DNA of 64,000 nt from Paraburkholderia podalyriae (GTDB taxonomy: Bacteria > Pseudomonadota > Gammaproteobacteria > Burkholderiales > Burkholderiaceae). Positions 19,501 through 27,021 of this stretch are shown here, piece by piece. The position numbers and the translations under genes are program-made. The notes beneath the pieces are model-generated. The model saw nothing but the letters and a program-made list of their open reading frames with translations, ran no database searches and was not told where the DNA came from. The DNA is taken from positions 186,001-250,000 of the forward strand of contig NZ_VZQQ01000004.1 of NCBI RefSeq assembly GCF_014397785.1, given 5' to 3'. Position 1 is the first letter of the stretch. The number at the start of each line of letters is the position of its first letter.

Positions 19501-19750
19501 TCGACGAGTTCATGTAGATCATGTTGTCCGCGCCATTGACCTGCTGCTCGATCGGTGCGGCGACGTTGTTCGCGACGACCTCGGCGCTGGCGCCCGGATA
19601 GGTGGCGGACACCGTGATCTGCGGGGGGGTGATGTCGGGGTATTGCGCGATCGGCAGCGAGAACATCGCCAACGCGCCGCCGAGCGTGATGACGATCGAA
19701 ATGACTGACGCGAAAATCGGCCGATCGATGCAGTAGCGCGAAATGTTCAT
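16517..19750 (-). CDS. RND multidrug efflux permease, HAE1 family
   Basis: The 1077-residue protein has the standard AcrB-type layout: a first membrane helix (RPIFASVISIVITLGGALAM), the first large periplasmic loop, a helix bundle including GMVLAIGIVVDDAIVVIENV with the proton-relay Asp pair, a second loop and a second bundle (AAKNAILIFEFA with the relay Lys). Length fits the family. It is the energised inner-membrane component of the tripartite pump. The last residues are variable and charged. The substrate is not readable from the sequence. Confidence 0.95.
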   Translation of the reverse strand: MNISRYCIDRPIFASVISIVITLGGALAMFSLPIAQYPDITPPQITVSATYPGASAEVVANNVAAPIEQQVNGADNMIYMNSSSSSTGSMTLNVYFQIGTNPELAQVDVQNRVNLALPQLPQSVQAQGIQVQKKSQAFMMVIAIYSPTNRYDSTYIANFTNIYVLDAIKRIPGANQSSIFGTPDYAMRIWLKPDRMAQLGVTAADVQRVVANQNQQFAVGSIGQSPTSGAVQQSFAVTTTGRLAEPSQFDNIIVRAASGGAAIVRLKDIGRAELGQKDYSIRSRFQGKPATVLAVYQQPGANALDVAKQVRATLAELKKSFPEGMSYEIAMDTTEFTRASISDVIHTFFEALVLVVIVVFVFLQSLRATLIPIIAVPVSIVGTCMFMLPLGFSINMLTLFGMVLAIGIVVDDAIVVIENVERNITVHKLSPKEASKRAMDEVAGPVVAIVLVLCAVFVPVAFLGGITGQMYKQFAITIAISVVLSGIVALTLSPALAALLLKSAHHEKKGFFRWFDNQFARMTSGYSRAVKLIIKRFVMGLVFFAAMIVLAVLMMRSIPSAFLPPEDQGYLLGAVIMPDAASLDRTGQVSQVITDYFMKQEAVGSITTVDGFSLLDSQNKNNAGTFFVGLKSFDERYTRANRATQNARQVLLDAYRHFANVQEGIIVPVNPPSIPGLGTTGGTEVWLQSKGDASIAQLAGVADQFVQKARARKELTGVTMTFNAASRQLLVDVDRDKSETLGVPVEDVYSAMQTMFGSLYVSQFNRSSRLWQVILQAEPSYRLKPTDLDQIFVRSRNGTMVPIRSVASYRFVTGPDLVTRFNNFPAIKVTANAAPGYSSGQVISTLEQIAAQMPEGYDVAWSGEAFEERQSGGTSGLVFVFGLVMVFLILAAQYEKWTLPFGVLMAVPFALFGALLAIMLRGLSNDVYFQIGLTMLVALAAKNAILIFEFAVLNRETGASVFDATMTAAEERLRPIVMTSLAFILGCVPLAIATGASANSRHSIGTGVIGGMLGATAIAVFFIPMFYYLLESMSSRSSGGKKPKADVQASGGVGPGPTTVAGPGASSEAPSAAREGE

Positions 19751-19763
19751 GGCGGCTGCCCCG

Positions 19764-21011
19764 TCACTCGGCGGCTGGCGCTGCCGCGGCGCCTTGCGAT
19801 GCAGCCGTCGCCACCGCCGCCGGGCTTTTCCCGCCGGCCGCCACGGTTTTGACGATTTTCAGCTGCGAATCCGCGGTAACGCGCTGCGCGCCGTCCACGA
19901 CGATGCGCTCGCCCGCCTTGAGTCCGTCGGAAACAAACCAGTTATCGCCCTGCCAGTCGCCGACTTCGACGACGCGCTGATGCGCCTTCGAGTCGCTACC
20001 GACGACCCACACGAAGTGGCTCTTCGCGCCCTGCAACACCGCGCGCTGCGGCACGAGCGTCGCATTGGGCCGGATCGCGCCGGAAACGCGGGCCCGCACG
20101 AACTGGCCGGGGCGCAACGTGCCCTTCGGGTTTTCGAAGGTCGCGCGCACGAGGAAGGTTCCCGTTTCGGTGTTGAACGCCGGGTTCGCGAAGTCGATCT
20201 GGCCTTGCTCGGCATAGGACGAGCCATCGGCGAGAATCAGATGCACGGAGAAATCGTTGTGCGCGGGAAATCGCAGATAGCCTGCCGCAATGTCATCCCG
20301 GTACTTCAGCATCTCGTTCTCCGAGATGCTGAAGTTCACCCATATCGGATCGAGCTGGTACACGTAGGTCAGCAAACCGTTCGAGGTCGCCGTCACGTAG
20401 CTGCCATCCTGCTGACGCGCGAAACTCGACAGGCCGTTCAGCGGCGACTTGATCGTCGTGTAGCCGAGGTTCAGCAGCGCGGTGTCGACTTCCCCCTGGG
20501 CGGCGATCACGGCGGCGGCGCTTTGCTTCTCGTTGCCGACCGCGTCGTCGAGATCCTTCTTGCTCAATGCGTTCTGCGCCGCCAACGGCTCCACACGGGC
20601 GAGATTGGCTTTGGCGACTTCGAGACGCGCCTGCTGCTGCGCCAGCTGACCTTTCGCGGTCTGCAGCGCGGCCTCGAACGGCTTGCGGTCCATCTGGAAC
20701 ATCGTTTGTCCCGCCTTGACCAACGCGCCTTCGGTGTACATGCGCTTGTCGAGAAAGCCGTCCACCCGCGAGCGGATCTCGACTTCACGCGAACTCTGCG
20801 TTTGCGCGGTGAATTCGAAGTCGACCGGCGTGTCCTGCTGCGTGATCGTCATCACGGTCACTTCCGGTGCGGCGGCGACCGGCGGCGGAGCAGGTTTCTT
20901 GCACGACGCGAGCAGCGTGAGGAGCGCCAGCGCCGCGACGACGGCGGGCAACGTGAGAGCGCCGCGAGAATCCGGCCGCGGCGAGACCAAGGACACGGGG
21001 ACGGTTTTCAT
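19764..21011 (-). CDS. RND efflux periplasmic adaptor lipoprotein
   Basis: The 415-residue membrane-fusion protein starts at the ATG at 21011, six bases after GGAG; an ATG 12 bases upstream is less likely. The lipobox TLLASC is followed by the lipoyl/hairpin region (RSRVDGFLDKRMYTEGALVK, then a Gln/Ala-rich coiled coil and GYTTIKSPLNG) and the beta-barrel part (IWVNFSISENEMLK, TLRPGQFVRARV). It joins the RND pump to the outer-membrane channel. It ends 13 bp before the pump gene, in the usual adaptor-pump-channel order. Confidence 0.94.
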   Translation of the reverse strand: MKTVPVSLVSPRPDSRGALTLPAVVAALALLTLLASCKKPAPPPVAAAPEVTVMTITQQDTPVDFEFTAQTQSSREVEIRSRVDGFLDKRMYTEGALVKAGQTMFQMDRKPFEAALQTAKGQLAQQQARLEVAKANLARVEPLAAQNALSKKDLDDAVGNEKQSAAAVIAAQGEVDTALLNLGYTTIKSPLNGLSSFARQQDGSYVTATSNGLLTYVYQLDPIWVNFSISENEMLKYRDDIAAGYLRFPAHNDFSVHLILADGSSYAEQGQIDFANPAFNTETGTFLVRATFENPKGTLRPGQFVRARVSGAIRPNATLVPQRAVLQGAKSHFVWVVGSDSKAHQRVVEVGDWQGDNWFVSDGLKAGERIVVDGAQRVTADSQLKIVKTVAAGGKSPAAVATAASQGAAAAPAAE

Positions 21012-21027
21012 CGCGCACTCCACATGC

Positions 21028-21420
21028 TCACAAGGGCGTGCAATTGCCGAACAGTACGAAGGCGTCGTTTCTGTTCGCGATCGTCAGCGTCATTTCGCCG
21101 TCCGCCGAATCGACGACCAGCGTCCAGCCAAAGCCCATCTCATTCCCAAGGATGAGGACCTGATCCGCGTCCTTGTTGACCGAGAGCATCGGCGTCGTGC
21201 GCGCGGGACCGACGACGACGCGTTTGTCGAAGTCGAGAGTCAGGAATTTCGGCAGGCCGAGATCCGCGGGCAACGAGCGCGTGCAGGCGATACCCGGATC
21301 GCAGGCGTGGGCGTCGATCGTCGCGCAGACCAGCCGCTTGCTGCCGTCGAAGTCCGCCGCGCCCACCTGCAACGCAACGGTACTGAGAAGAATCGCGAGA
21401 CAAACCGAGCTTGATTTCAT
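21028..21420 (-). CDS. small secreted protein heading the efflux operon
   Basis: The 130-residue protein is taken from the ATG at 21420, which follows CGGGAG by eight bases; an in-frame ATG at 21444 has no good ribosome site. A signal sequence ends LQVGAAD. The mature part contains four Cys (LVCATIDAHACDPGIAC and FGNC near the end), suggesting disulfides in the periplasm. It is 16 bp upstream of the adaptor gene and 140 bp downstream of copy 3 of the palindrome. I do not recognise the family. Confidence 0.75.
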   Translation of the reverse strand: MKSSSVCLAILLSTVALQVGAADFDGSKRLVCATIDAHACDPGIACTRSLPADLGLPKFLTLDFDKRVVVGPARTTPMLSVNKDADQVLILGNEMGFGWTLVVDSADGEMTLTIANRNDAFVLFGNCTPL

Positions 21421-21560
21421 CACGTGCGCTCCCGCTTTTTTCATTGAACGTCGCCGCGCTGCGCGCCGCGCACTGTTCGGTCCCGCGTGCAGTGCGGCGC
21501 AGCCAGCGTTCGGTTCGACGCCCTGGCTGAGTTCAGTTTCGTGGCCCGAAGAAGCGGCGA

Positions 21561-21583
21561 CAATCGGACCTTGGTCTCATATC
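21561..21583 (-). promoter_or_regulatory. palindromic operator, copy 3 of 6
   Basis: On the minus strand it reads ATATGAGACCAAGGTCCGAT followed by TG. It lies about 150 bp upstream of the first gene of the RND-Pqi operon and just after the stop of the stand-alone receiver gene, so it most likely serves the efflux operon. Confidence 0.7.
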
Positions 21584-21604
21584 ATCCGGCGCGATGACGC
21601 GCCC

Positions 21605-21991
21605 TCAGGGCGTCGGCGGACCGCCGATGGCCATCTCGACCGCCTTGAACAGGATCGCGCTGGTGAAAGGCTTGCGCAGATACGCGGCCGCGCCCGCCGC
21701 AAGCGCGGTCTGGCGGACTGAGAGATCGTCGTAGGCGGTGATCACGATGACGGGCACGCCCATTTGCGCGAGCTGACGCTGGACTTCCAGACCGTTGGTT
21801 CCAGGCATCTGGACATCCAGAATCACGCAGGCAGGCCGATACGACGGGATAGCCGTTAGCGCATTCAAGAACTCGTCGCCGCTGTAAAACGTCTCCGCCC
21901 TGATACCCTCGGAATGCAGCAAACGCTTGATGGCTCGGCACACCGACTCGTCATCGTCGACCACCGCAACGAATTGGTTAGGGTTGACCAT
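21605..21991 (-). CDS. stand-alone FixJ-type response regulator receiver
   Basis: The 128-residue protein is one receiver domain and nothing else: acidic pocket VVDDDES, phosphoacceptor in CVILDVQMPGTNG, the Thr in VIVITAYDD and the Lys in YLRKPF. There is no DNA-binding domain. It could act as a phosphate sink or partner for the kinase encoded upstream; this is inference. The receiver resembles that of the neighbouring FixJ-like regulator. Copy 4 of the palindrome lies about 88 bp before its start, separating it from the kinase-regulator pair. Confidence 0.9.
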   Translation of the reverse strand: MVNPNQFVAVVDDDESVCRAIKRLLHSEGIRAETFYSGDEFLNALTAIPSYRPACVILDVQMPGTNGLEVQRQLAQMGVPVIVITAYDDLSVRQTALAAGAAAYLRKPFTSAILFKAVEMAIGGPPTP

Positions 21992-22067
21992 ATGACGCCG
22001 CGAGCGGACAGTCGCTCCACAAAGTAGACCACTGATGCTTTAGCGTAATGGGTGAAAGTCCAATGAG

Positions 22068-22090
22068 ATATAAGACTTTGGTCCACTAGC
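22068..22090 (+). promoter_or_regulatory. palindromic operator, copy 4 of 6
   Basis: ATATAAGACTTTGGTCCACT followed by AGC matches the shared core GACYWWGGTCC. It lies between the FixJ-like gene (stop 22153) and the receiver gene (start 21991). Its orientation is opposite to that of the other copies relative to the gene it precedes, which the near-palindromic core may tolerate. Confidence 0.6.
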
Positions 22091-22152
22091 GGTATCGACC
22101 AACACCGGCCAGAGTGGTAGGCAACGCGGAAGTGGGCGCCCGATTCGGGCGA

Positions 22153-22776
22153 TTATTGTTCGTCGGCCGTACAAACGCCGGCCTTTTGCACCAGCCGCAC
22201 GAGTTCGACGATCGATCGGGCCTTCATCTTCTCCATCACTCGGGCCCGATGAATCTTGATGGTCTTTTCGGCCGCGCCCAGATCGCTCGCAACCTGTTTG
22301 TTCATGCGGCCGGTCACGACGAGTTCCATGACTTCACGCTCACGGCGAGTCAGATGCCGCATCCGCTCTTCGATTTCCTCGCGTTCGTGGCGCCGCCTGC
22401 TTTCGATGCACGCGCGCGCGAGCGCGCGATCCACCGCGGCGAGCAACAGCGAGTCGCGCACGGGCTTGGGCAGGAAGTCGACCGCTCCGCCCTTCATCGC
22501 GTCGACGCTCGAGCTGATATCGCCGTGCCCGGTCAGAAATACGATCGGCAGAAGCTGATCGAGCTTGCACTGCACTTCGAGTCCGGTCATGCCCGGCATC
22601 TGCAGGTCGAGAACGAGGCAGGCCGGCATGCTCGTCAAATCGGCTCGTTCGAGAAAGGCTTCGGGACTCTCGAAGCATTCGACCTGGTAGCCCGAGGCGC
22701 GCAGCAATCGGGCGAGCGCGCAGCGCACGCTGCCGTCGTCGTCGACGACGAATACGCGAGTGGCGGTCTGGTCCAT
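22153..22776 (-). CDS. FixJ/NarL-type response regulator
   Basis: The 207-residue protein starts at the ATG at 22776. Residues 1-125 form a receiver (VFVVDDDGS, phosphoacceptor in CLVLDLQMPGMTG, FLTGHGD, FLPKPV). A linker (RRRHEREEIEERM) leads to a LuxR-type helix-turn-helix at about 140-205 (LTRREREVMELVVTGRMNKQ, AAEKTIKIHRARVMEKM). It should bind DNA as a dimer when phosphorylated by the kinase encoded 5 bp upstream. It is my best candidate for the protein that reads the six palindromes in this half of the window. Confidence 0.92.
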   Translation of the reverse strand: MDQTATRVFVVDDDGSVRCALARLLRASGYQVECFESPEAFLERADLTSMPACLVLDLQMPGMTGLEVQCKLDQLLPIVFLTGHGDISSSVDAMKGGAVDFLPKPVRDSLLLAAVDRALARACIESRRRHEREEIEERMRHLTRREREVMELVVTGRMNKQVASDLGAAEKTIKIHRARVMEKMKARSIVELVRLVQKAGVCTADEQ

Positions 22777-22781
22777 GATGA

Positions 22782-24233
22782 TCAGAGCACCCGTCCCTGT
22801 CGCATATCGGTCGCCACGGGAAGCGTGACGTGAAACGACGCCCCTTTGCCCTCGTTGTTTTCCGCCCACAGCCGGCCGCGGTGCGCGGTGATGATCGTGC
22901 GGCTGATGGAAAGGCCCAGGCCGAGCCCTTGGGGCTTGGTGGTGAAAAACGGCCGGAAAATCCGCTCCATGCTGTCGACGCCGAGGCCTTGCCCGCGATC
23001 CTTCACCGTTAACCGTATCAGTCCTCCCGGTTCCTCACGCACCGTCGTATCGACGATCCGTTCCGTGGCAGGACAATCTTTGACCGCGTCGAAAGCGTTG
23101 AGCAGCAGGTTCAGGATCACCTGCTGAAGCTGAACCTTGTCGCCGCAAATCAGCGTCAGATTCTCGGGAATGTCGAAGCTCGTGCGCACGCCGCGCGTCG
23201 ACGCATCGCTGTGCACGAGCATCGCGATGTCGCGCACGACGTTGCCGAGGTCCAGCAACTGCAATTCGACATCGCCTTTGCGCACCAATGCGCGGATCTT
23301 CTGCAGCACGTCGTTCGCGCGGCAATTGTCGGCGACGATATCGTCGAGCGCTGCGCGAAGCTCCACCGCGTTGGACGACCCCGAGTCCATGAATTTGCGC
23401 GCGGCTTGCGCGTTGAACAGAATCGCGGTAAGCGGCTGCTTCAACTCGTGCGCGAGAGATCCGGCCAGTTCGCCCAATGAAGACACGCGCGACAGATGCG
23501 CGAGTTCCCTGGTATTTCCATCGACTTCGCCGCAGACACTGCAATCCGATAGCGCGGTAATCCGCAATTCCTGGTTGTGCACGCGGCAGCGCGTGGTTTC
23601 AGCCTCCGCGTGAAAGCCGCCGCCGTCGCGGCGCCGCGCGATCAGGATCTGCGTGGTCGCGACAGCGGGGATTTTTATTTTCGTGCCATGATCGCCGAGG
23701 TCCGAACGGTCGGCGTTGATGCCATCGATCGGAAACAGCCTGGAGGCTGGCGCACCGATCAGCTCTTCCCTCGTATAGCCGAACAGTTGCGCCGCGCGCG
23801 CGTTCGCGAAAATGATCTGGTCCCATTGATCGATCGCGACGATCGGGACCGGCAGCATTTCGAGCGTCTCGCGCAGCGGCGTTCTCGCGTCGAGCATGCG
23901 TTGCGCACTGCGATCGCCGTCGCCGTGCAGCCACGATGCGCACGCGACCACACAACGTTGCCAAGCCGGCAACGATTGCAGCGGCTCGTGGGGATCGCGG
24001 GTACTCTGTCGGCTCGACATGCCAGGGATGCTGCGAAGGCGTTGAAACCGGTGATGCCTGGGTGAAGACTGTCTGGAAGCGTCGTGCCCGGACAGTGGCG
24101 GACCGTCGGTGCGCCCAGTGTCGACTTGTGAAGTGTGGCTTCGGACCACGTGGCGCGGTTGCGCGTACAAGGACATGAACATTCCCGCTACTCCGATCGC
24201 CAGGTGTCTGCCGTGCACGATCAGATTAATCAT
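22782..24233 (-). CDS. PAS-domain sensor histidine kinase, FixL-like
   Basis: I take the 483-residue form from the ATG at 24233 because GGAGG lies six bases before it; a shorter form from 24020 is possible. After a variable N-terminus, a PAS domain spans about residues 120-225 (LPVPIVAIDQWDQIIFANAR, AQLFGYTREELIG). HisKA follows with the phosphorylated His in SLAHELKQPLTAIL, then the ATPase domain (LNLLLNAFDAV, DRGQGLG, GLGLGLSISRTI). No membrane segment is convincing, so it is probably cytosolic. I cannot tell whether the PAS binds heme as in true FixL. It pairs with the FixJ-like gene directly downstream. Confidence 0.9.
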   Translation of the reverse strand: MINLIVHGRHLAIGVAGMFMSLYAQPRHVVRSHTSQVDTGRTDGPPLSGHDASRQSSPRHHRFQRLRSIPGMSSRQSTRDPHEPLQSLPAWQRCVVACASWLHGDGDRSAQRMLDARTPLRETLEMLPVPIVAIDQWDQIIFANARAAQLFGYTREELIGAPASRLFPIDGINADRSDLGDHGTKIKIPAVATTQILIARRRDGGGFHAEAETTRCRVHNQELRITALSDCSVCGEVDGNTRELAHLSRVSSLGELAGSLAHELKQPLTAILFNAQAARKFMDSGSSNAVELRAALDDIVADNCRANDVLQKIRALVRKGDVELQLLDLGNVVRDIAMLVHSDASTRGVRTSFDIPENLTLICGDKVQLQQVILNLLLNAFDAVKDCPATERIVDTTVREEPGGLIRLTVKDRGQGLGVDSMERIFRPFFTTKPQGLGLGLSISRTIITAHRGRLWAENNEGKGASFHVTLPVATDMRQGRVL

Positions 24234-25203
24234 GGGCGCCTCCGAGTCCAGTGCGAACGGATTCCGTACAACTGCGACGTCTTTATGCTGGGCTTCGAAC
24301 TACGTAATTGACTTCACAATCGGTACTTCGCACGTCTGGTGGCTGGAACTCAGTATAGGCTATCCAGAACCAGTTACCGTCCGATGATCCAATTTTTGCC
24401 GCTCCTTCGGGAAACTCCTCAATCGTTCCCTGCTTTGTCCGCCATCGCTCGTCGATCGCCGACAGTATTTGTTAGGCAATTAATTATTCCCGCGCGAGGC
24501 GCGCCTGAGGCCTTCCTATTCGCGCGCGCAAAATCGTTAGCAAACGTATTTGCACAGATCGAGCCGCATGTGCTCTTTTTCGTGGCGGATTCGTACTAGT
24601 GCGGTTATGCCTGACCTGACACTGCTTTCAAATGAAAACGCCGGGCCGCAAAGTTTTCGCGCACTGCGAATAACAAAACCATCGAGTATGGCAACGCTAA
24701 ATCGCTGACCGAATTTATTCCTCGTCGGACAACTTTATCTTTGCTCAGCCGACGTATTTACCGAATTATTCCGGTGCGAATCAAAATAGTTTTTATGCCA
24801 GACAGATGGGTAAACGCAGGGGCCCGGCAAGAGAGCGCGTTTCGTTATGCCTTTTACACCGGTATTGAACACACACGACGACGAGGGCAAATCACACGCG
24901 GCGTCGCCGCGAGTCGCGCCCAACATAGAACTAGCAGCGGTTCGTGAGGACAGTCAATGGGAAGGATGATACGAGGCCACGCGTCGCGAATCCGCCAGAA
25001 AATATCCGCTGCGCGTCGCCTTGCGCGTGCGAAGCGTGTCGCGCGGCATCGCTGCAACGAAGCCGCGATAACACGCGATGGAAGAATCGCGCCCAGTACG
25101 AACGTGTGGAAAGCCATCAGGAGCGACGACGCGCCGCGTCGTGCCGCCGCACGGCAGCACGACAGCACGATGACGACCGAATGCCGCCGCTTGCCCCGGG
25201 TCG
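24234..25203 (+). other. 970-bp intergenic region without a convincing gene
   Basis: The gap lies between the kinase start (24233) and the stop of the YSC84 lipoprotein gene (25204), both genes on the minus strand. Bases about 24380-24830 are clearly poorer in G+C than the flanks. Short open frames on both strands lack ribosome sites and domain-like composition. I see no tRNA, repeat array or copy of the palindrome here. The kinase promoter should lie in the part near 24234. Confidence 0.5.
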
Positions 25204-25791
25204 CTACAGGTTCATCCGCGTGACCTTGGCGCCTGCCAGCGACACGTCGGCCATCAAGCCCGTGTTGGTCAAGACGATCGCGATGACCTCAGCGGTTGCC
25301 GACGTGGTATCGATCGCACCGTTAGCCCCGACTTTCAGCAGCGAAACCGAAACACCGCCGCCGACCGACCAGCCCGCCGAATTGCGGAAGTTCGTGAGCG
25401 AATCCTGCGTCATGAACAGGAAGAACACGGCGGTCGATTGCGCGCCGGCCTGCAATCCGAACGAAGCCGCGGCGGTACTGTAATAGCCGACCGTCGCTCC
25501 CCCGACGCGCAATGCGCCTTCACCGTACTCGCCGCCGACGATGAATGCCGCCTTCTTCACCGAAGGAAACACCAGCACGCCCTGCGCCTTCGATAGGAGC
25601 TCGTGCGAGCCTTGCACCGTATCGAACAGTTTCGACATCGCGCCGTTCACGCCCGCGTCGATCTGCTGCCGTTTGGCGGCATCGGTCGCGGCACTCTCGC
25701 CGCCCCCGCCGGTCGTCGTGCAACCCGCCAAAGCCAGACTCGCAGCCATGGTTGAAAGCGCGAGCGTGTGCACAAAGTTCCGTCTGTTCAC
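25204..25791 (-). CDS. YSC84/SYLF-domain lipoprotein
   Basis: The 195-residue protein has a lipoprotein signal with lipobox LALAGC and a Gly-rich linker. The SYLF (YSC84) lipid-binding domain fills residues 45-195, with blocks VLVFPSVKKAAFIVGGEYGE, SFGLQAGAQSTAVFFLFMTQ and VGANGAIDTTSATAEV. Family members bind phospholipid or phosphoinositide-like lipids; here it should be anchored in the envelope. The gene is monocistronic. Copy 5 of the palindrome lies about 240 bp upstream, the largest spacing of the set. Confidence 0.92.
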   Translation of the reverse strand: MNRRNFVHTLALSTMAASLALAGCTTTGGGGESAATDAAKRQQIDAGVNGAMSKLFDTVQGSHELLSKAQGVLVFPSVKKAAFIVGGEYGEGALRVGGATVGYYSTAAASFGLQAGAQSTAVFFLFMTQDSLTNFRNSAGWSVGGGVSVSLLKVGANGAIDTTSATAEVIAIVLTNTGLMADVSLAGAKVTRMNL

Positions 25792-26020
25792 TATCGACCT
25801 CCGTTCTGGTTACGATGCGATTCGCCAGTCCTGATGTCTGGAAGCCTCGATCTTTTTTCTCTGCCGTGAAGCGGCATGGCCGCCCAAGGAACCGTCAACG
25901 CCCTCGCCGCGCGTCGATCTTCCAGGCGCACGTCGCGAGCATTGGAAGCGTCGCCTCTTCGATAACCGGAGCGACGACTGCAACGCTTGCAGATACATGA
26001 TGTCACGCTGCAACGGATGC

Positions 26021-26045
26021 GGAATCGGACCTTAGTCTTACAGGC
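26021..26045 (-). promoter_or_regulatory. palindromic operator, copy 5 of 6
   Basis: On the minus strand it reads TGTAAGACTAAGGTCCGATT followed by CC. It lies between the VIT-like membrane gene (stop 26108) and the YSC84 lipoprotein gene (start 25791), both minus, and so belongs to the lipoprotein promoter region. Confidence 0.65.
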
Positions 26046-26107
26046 TAGCGGGACGTCGATATGCGAAACGCGAAGTCAGCGATGGGACCCGGGCCCGCCG
26101 GCATCGA

Positions 26108-26788
26108 TCATCCGCCGAGCGCAATGATCGCCACGGTGAGCAGGACGCCGAGGGCCGCCATCGCCAGGCCGGCTTGCCAGCCGTGAAATCCCGCGTAACG
26201 GCCCAGCGCCATGCCGCTGCCGAATAACATCGCAATGGTCAATCCACGGGACACGATCAGCGCAGTCGGGACGTTCGCCAACAGCAGGAAGGGCAACGCG
26301 ACCGGGAATGTCGCACAGACCACGAGCAGAAAGATGCCCATCGCGCCGATGAAGTCGTCGCGCACAAACACGGCGCGCTGCGGCAGATCGGGCCGCGCGG
26401 CAACACGCCCGCGGATGGACTCGAGCTCCGTATCGCCGATCAACGGTTTGAGCCATTCCGCCATCGCGTCGCGAAGCGTCTGAACGCCCGCGGCCGGATC
26501 CGGCTCGCTTCGCACGGCGTGCGCAAGGGTCACACGCCTGCCGCGCGCCACCAGCGTACGCACGAGGTACATCACCGCGTCCGCGAGGCCCCAAGCGAGA
26601 TTGCAGCCGAGCGCGGTGTAGAACATCTTGTGCCCCGCGTTGGCACCCGCGCCCACGGCCGATACGGTGCCGACGAACGTCAGCGCCATGAAGAGGCCGA
26701 AACACAGCTCACACACGCGATCGACGACATCGAGAACCGGCTTCCTATCGCCGACGTTTTCCTGCTCCGTCAGACCGGTGGCGTCCAT
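26108..26788 (-). CDS. VIT/CCC1-like membrane protein
   Basis: The 226-residue protein starts at the ATG at 26788 with GGGAGG five bases upstream. It has about five hydrophobic segments: one pair near residues 30-85 (GLFMALTFVGTVSAVGAGAN, LGCNLAWGLADAVMYLV) and three near the C-terminus. The middle (residues 90-140) is soluble. The pattern around GCNLAWGLADAVMYL recalls VIT1/CCC1-type metal transporters, but the characteristic Glu-rich metal site is not obvious, so I hold the family call loosely. Copy 6 of the palindrome lies about 144 bp upstream, shared with the divergent ppk2 gene. Confidence 0.8.
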   Translation of the reverse strand: MDATGLTEQENVGDRKPVLDVVDRVCELCFGLFMALTFVGTVSAVGAGANAGHKMFYTALGCNLAWGLADAVMYLVRTLVARGRRVTLAHAVRSEPDPAAGVQTLRDAMAEWLKPLIGDTELESIRGRVAARPDLPQRAVFVRDDFIGAMGIFLLVVCATFPVALPFLLLANVPTALIVSRGLTIAMLFGSGMALGRYAGFHGWQAGLAMAALGVLLTVAIIALGG

Positions 26789-26919
26789 GATGCCTCCCGT
26801 GGCGATGGCGTCGATCGAACCCGCGCGCTTCGCTGGCATTCGGACGAGATGCGGCGACGACAGTCGGATCGGGCACGCGCGAGCAGACGCCCACAGCATA
26901 CAGCGCGCTCTACGCCGAC

Positions 26920-26944
26920 GATATTGGACCAAGGTCGTATGGCC
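26920..26944 (-). promoter_or_regulatory. palindromic operator, copy 6 of 6, in a divergent promoter
   Basis: On the minus strand it reads CATACGACCTTGGTCCAATA followed by TC, with the perfect ten-base core GACCTTGGTC. It sits between the VIT-like gene (start 26788, minus) and ppk2 (start 27022, plus), 144 and 90 bp from the starts, so one site could control both. Confidence 0.7.
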
Positions 26945-27021
26945 CCGCTTCGCGCCGCGCACTACCTTGTGAATGGATCATTGCGTAATACCCTGGAACA
27001 GTCCGCGCTGGGGAGAAGAGT

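Noticed and set aside
24339..24947. Short open frames in the gap upstream of the kinase gene
   Set aside because: They lie in a less G+C-rich stretch, lack ribosome sites and show no protein-like pattern.
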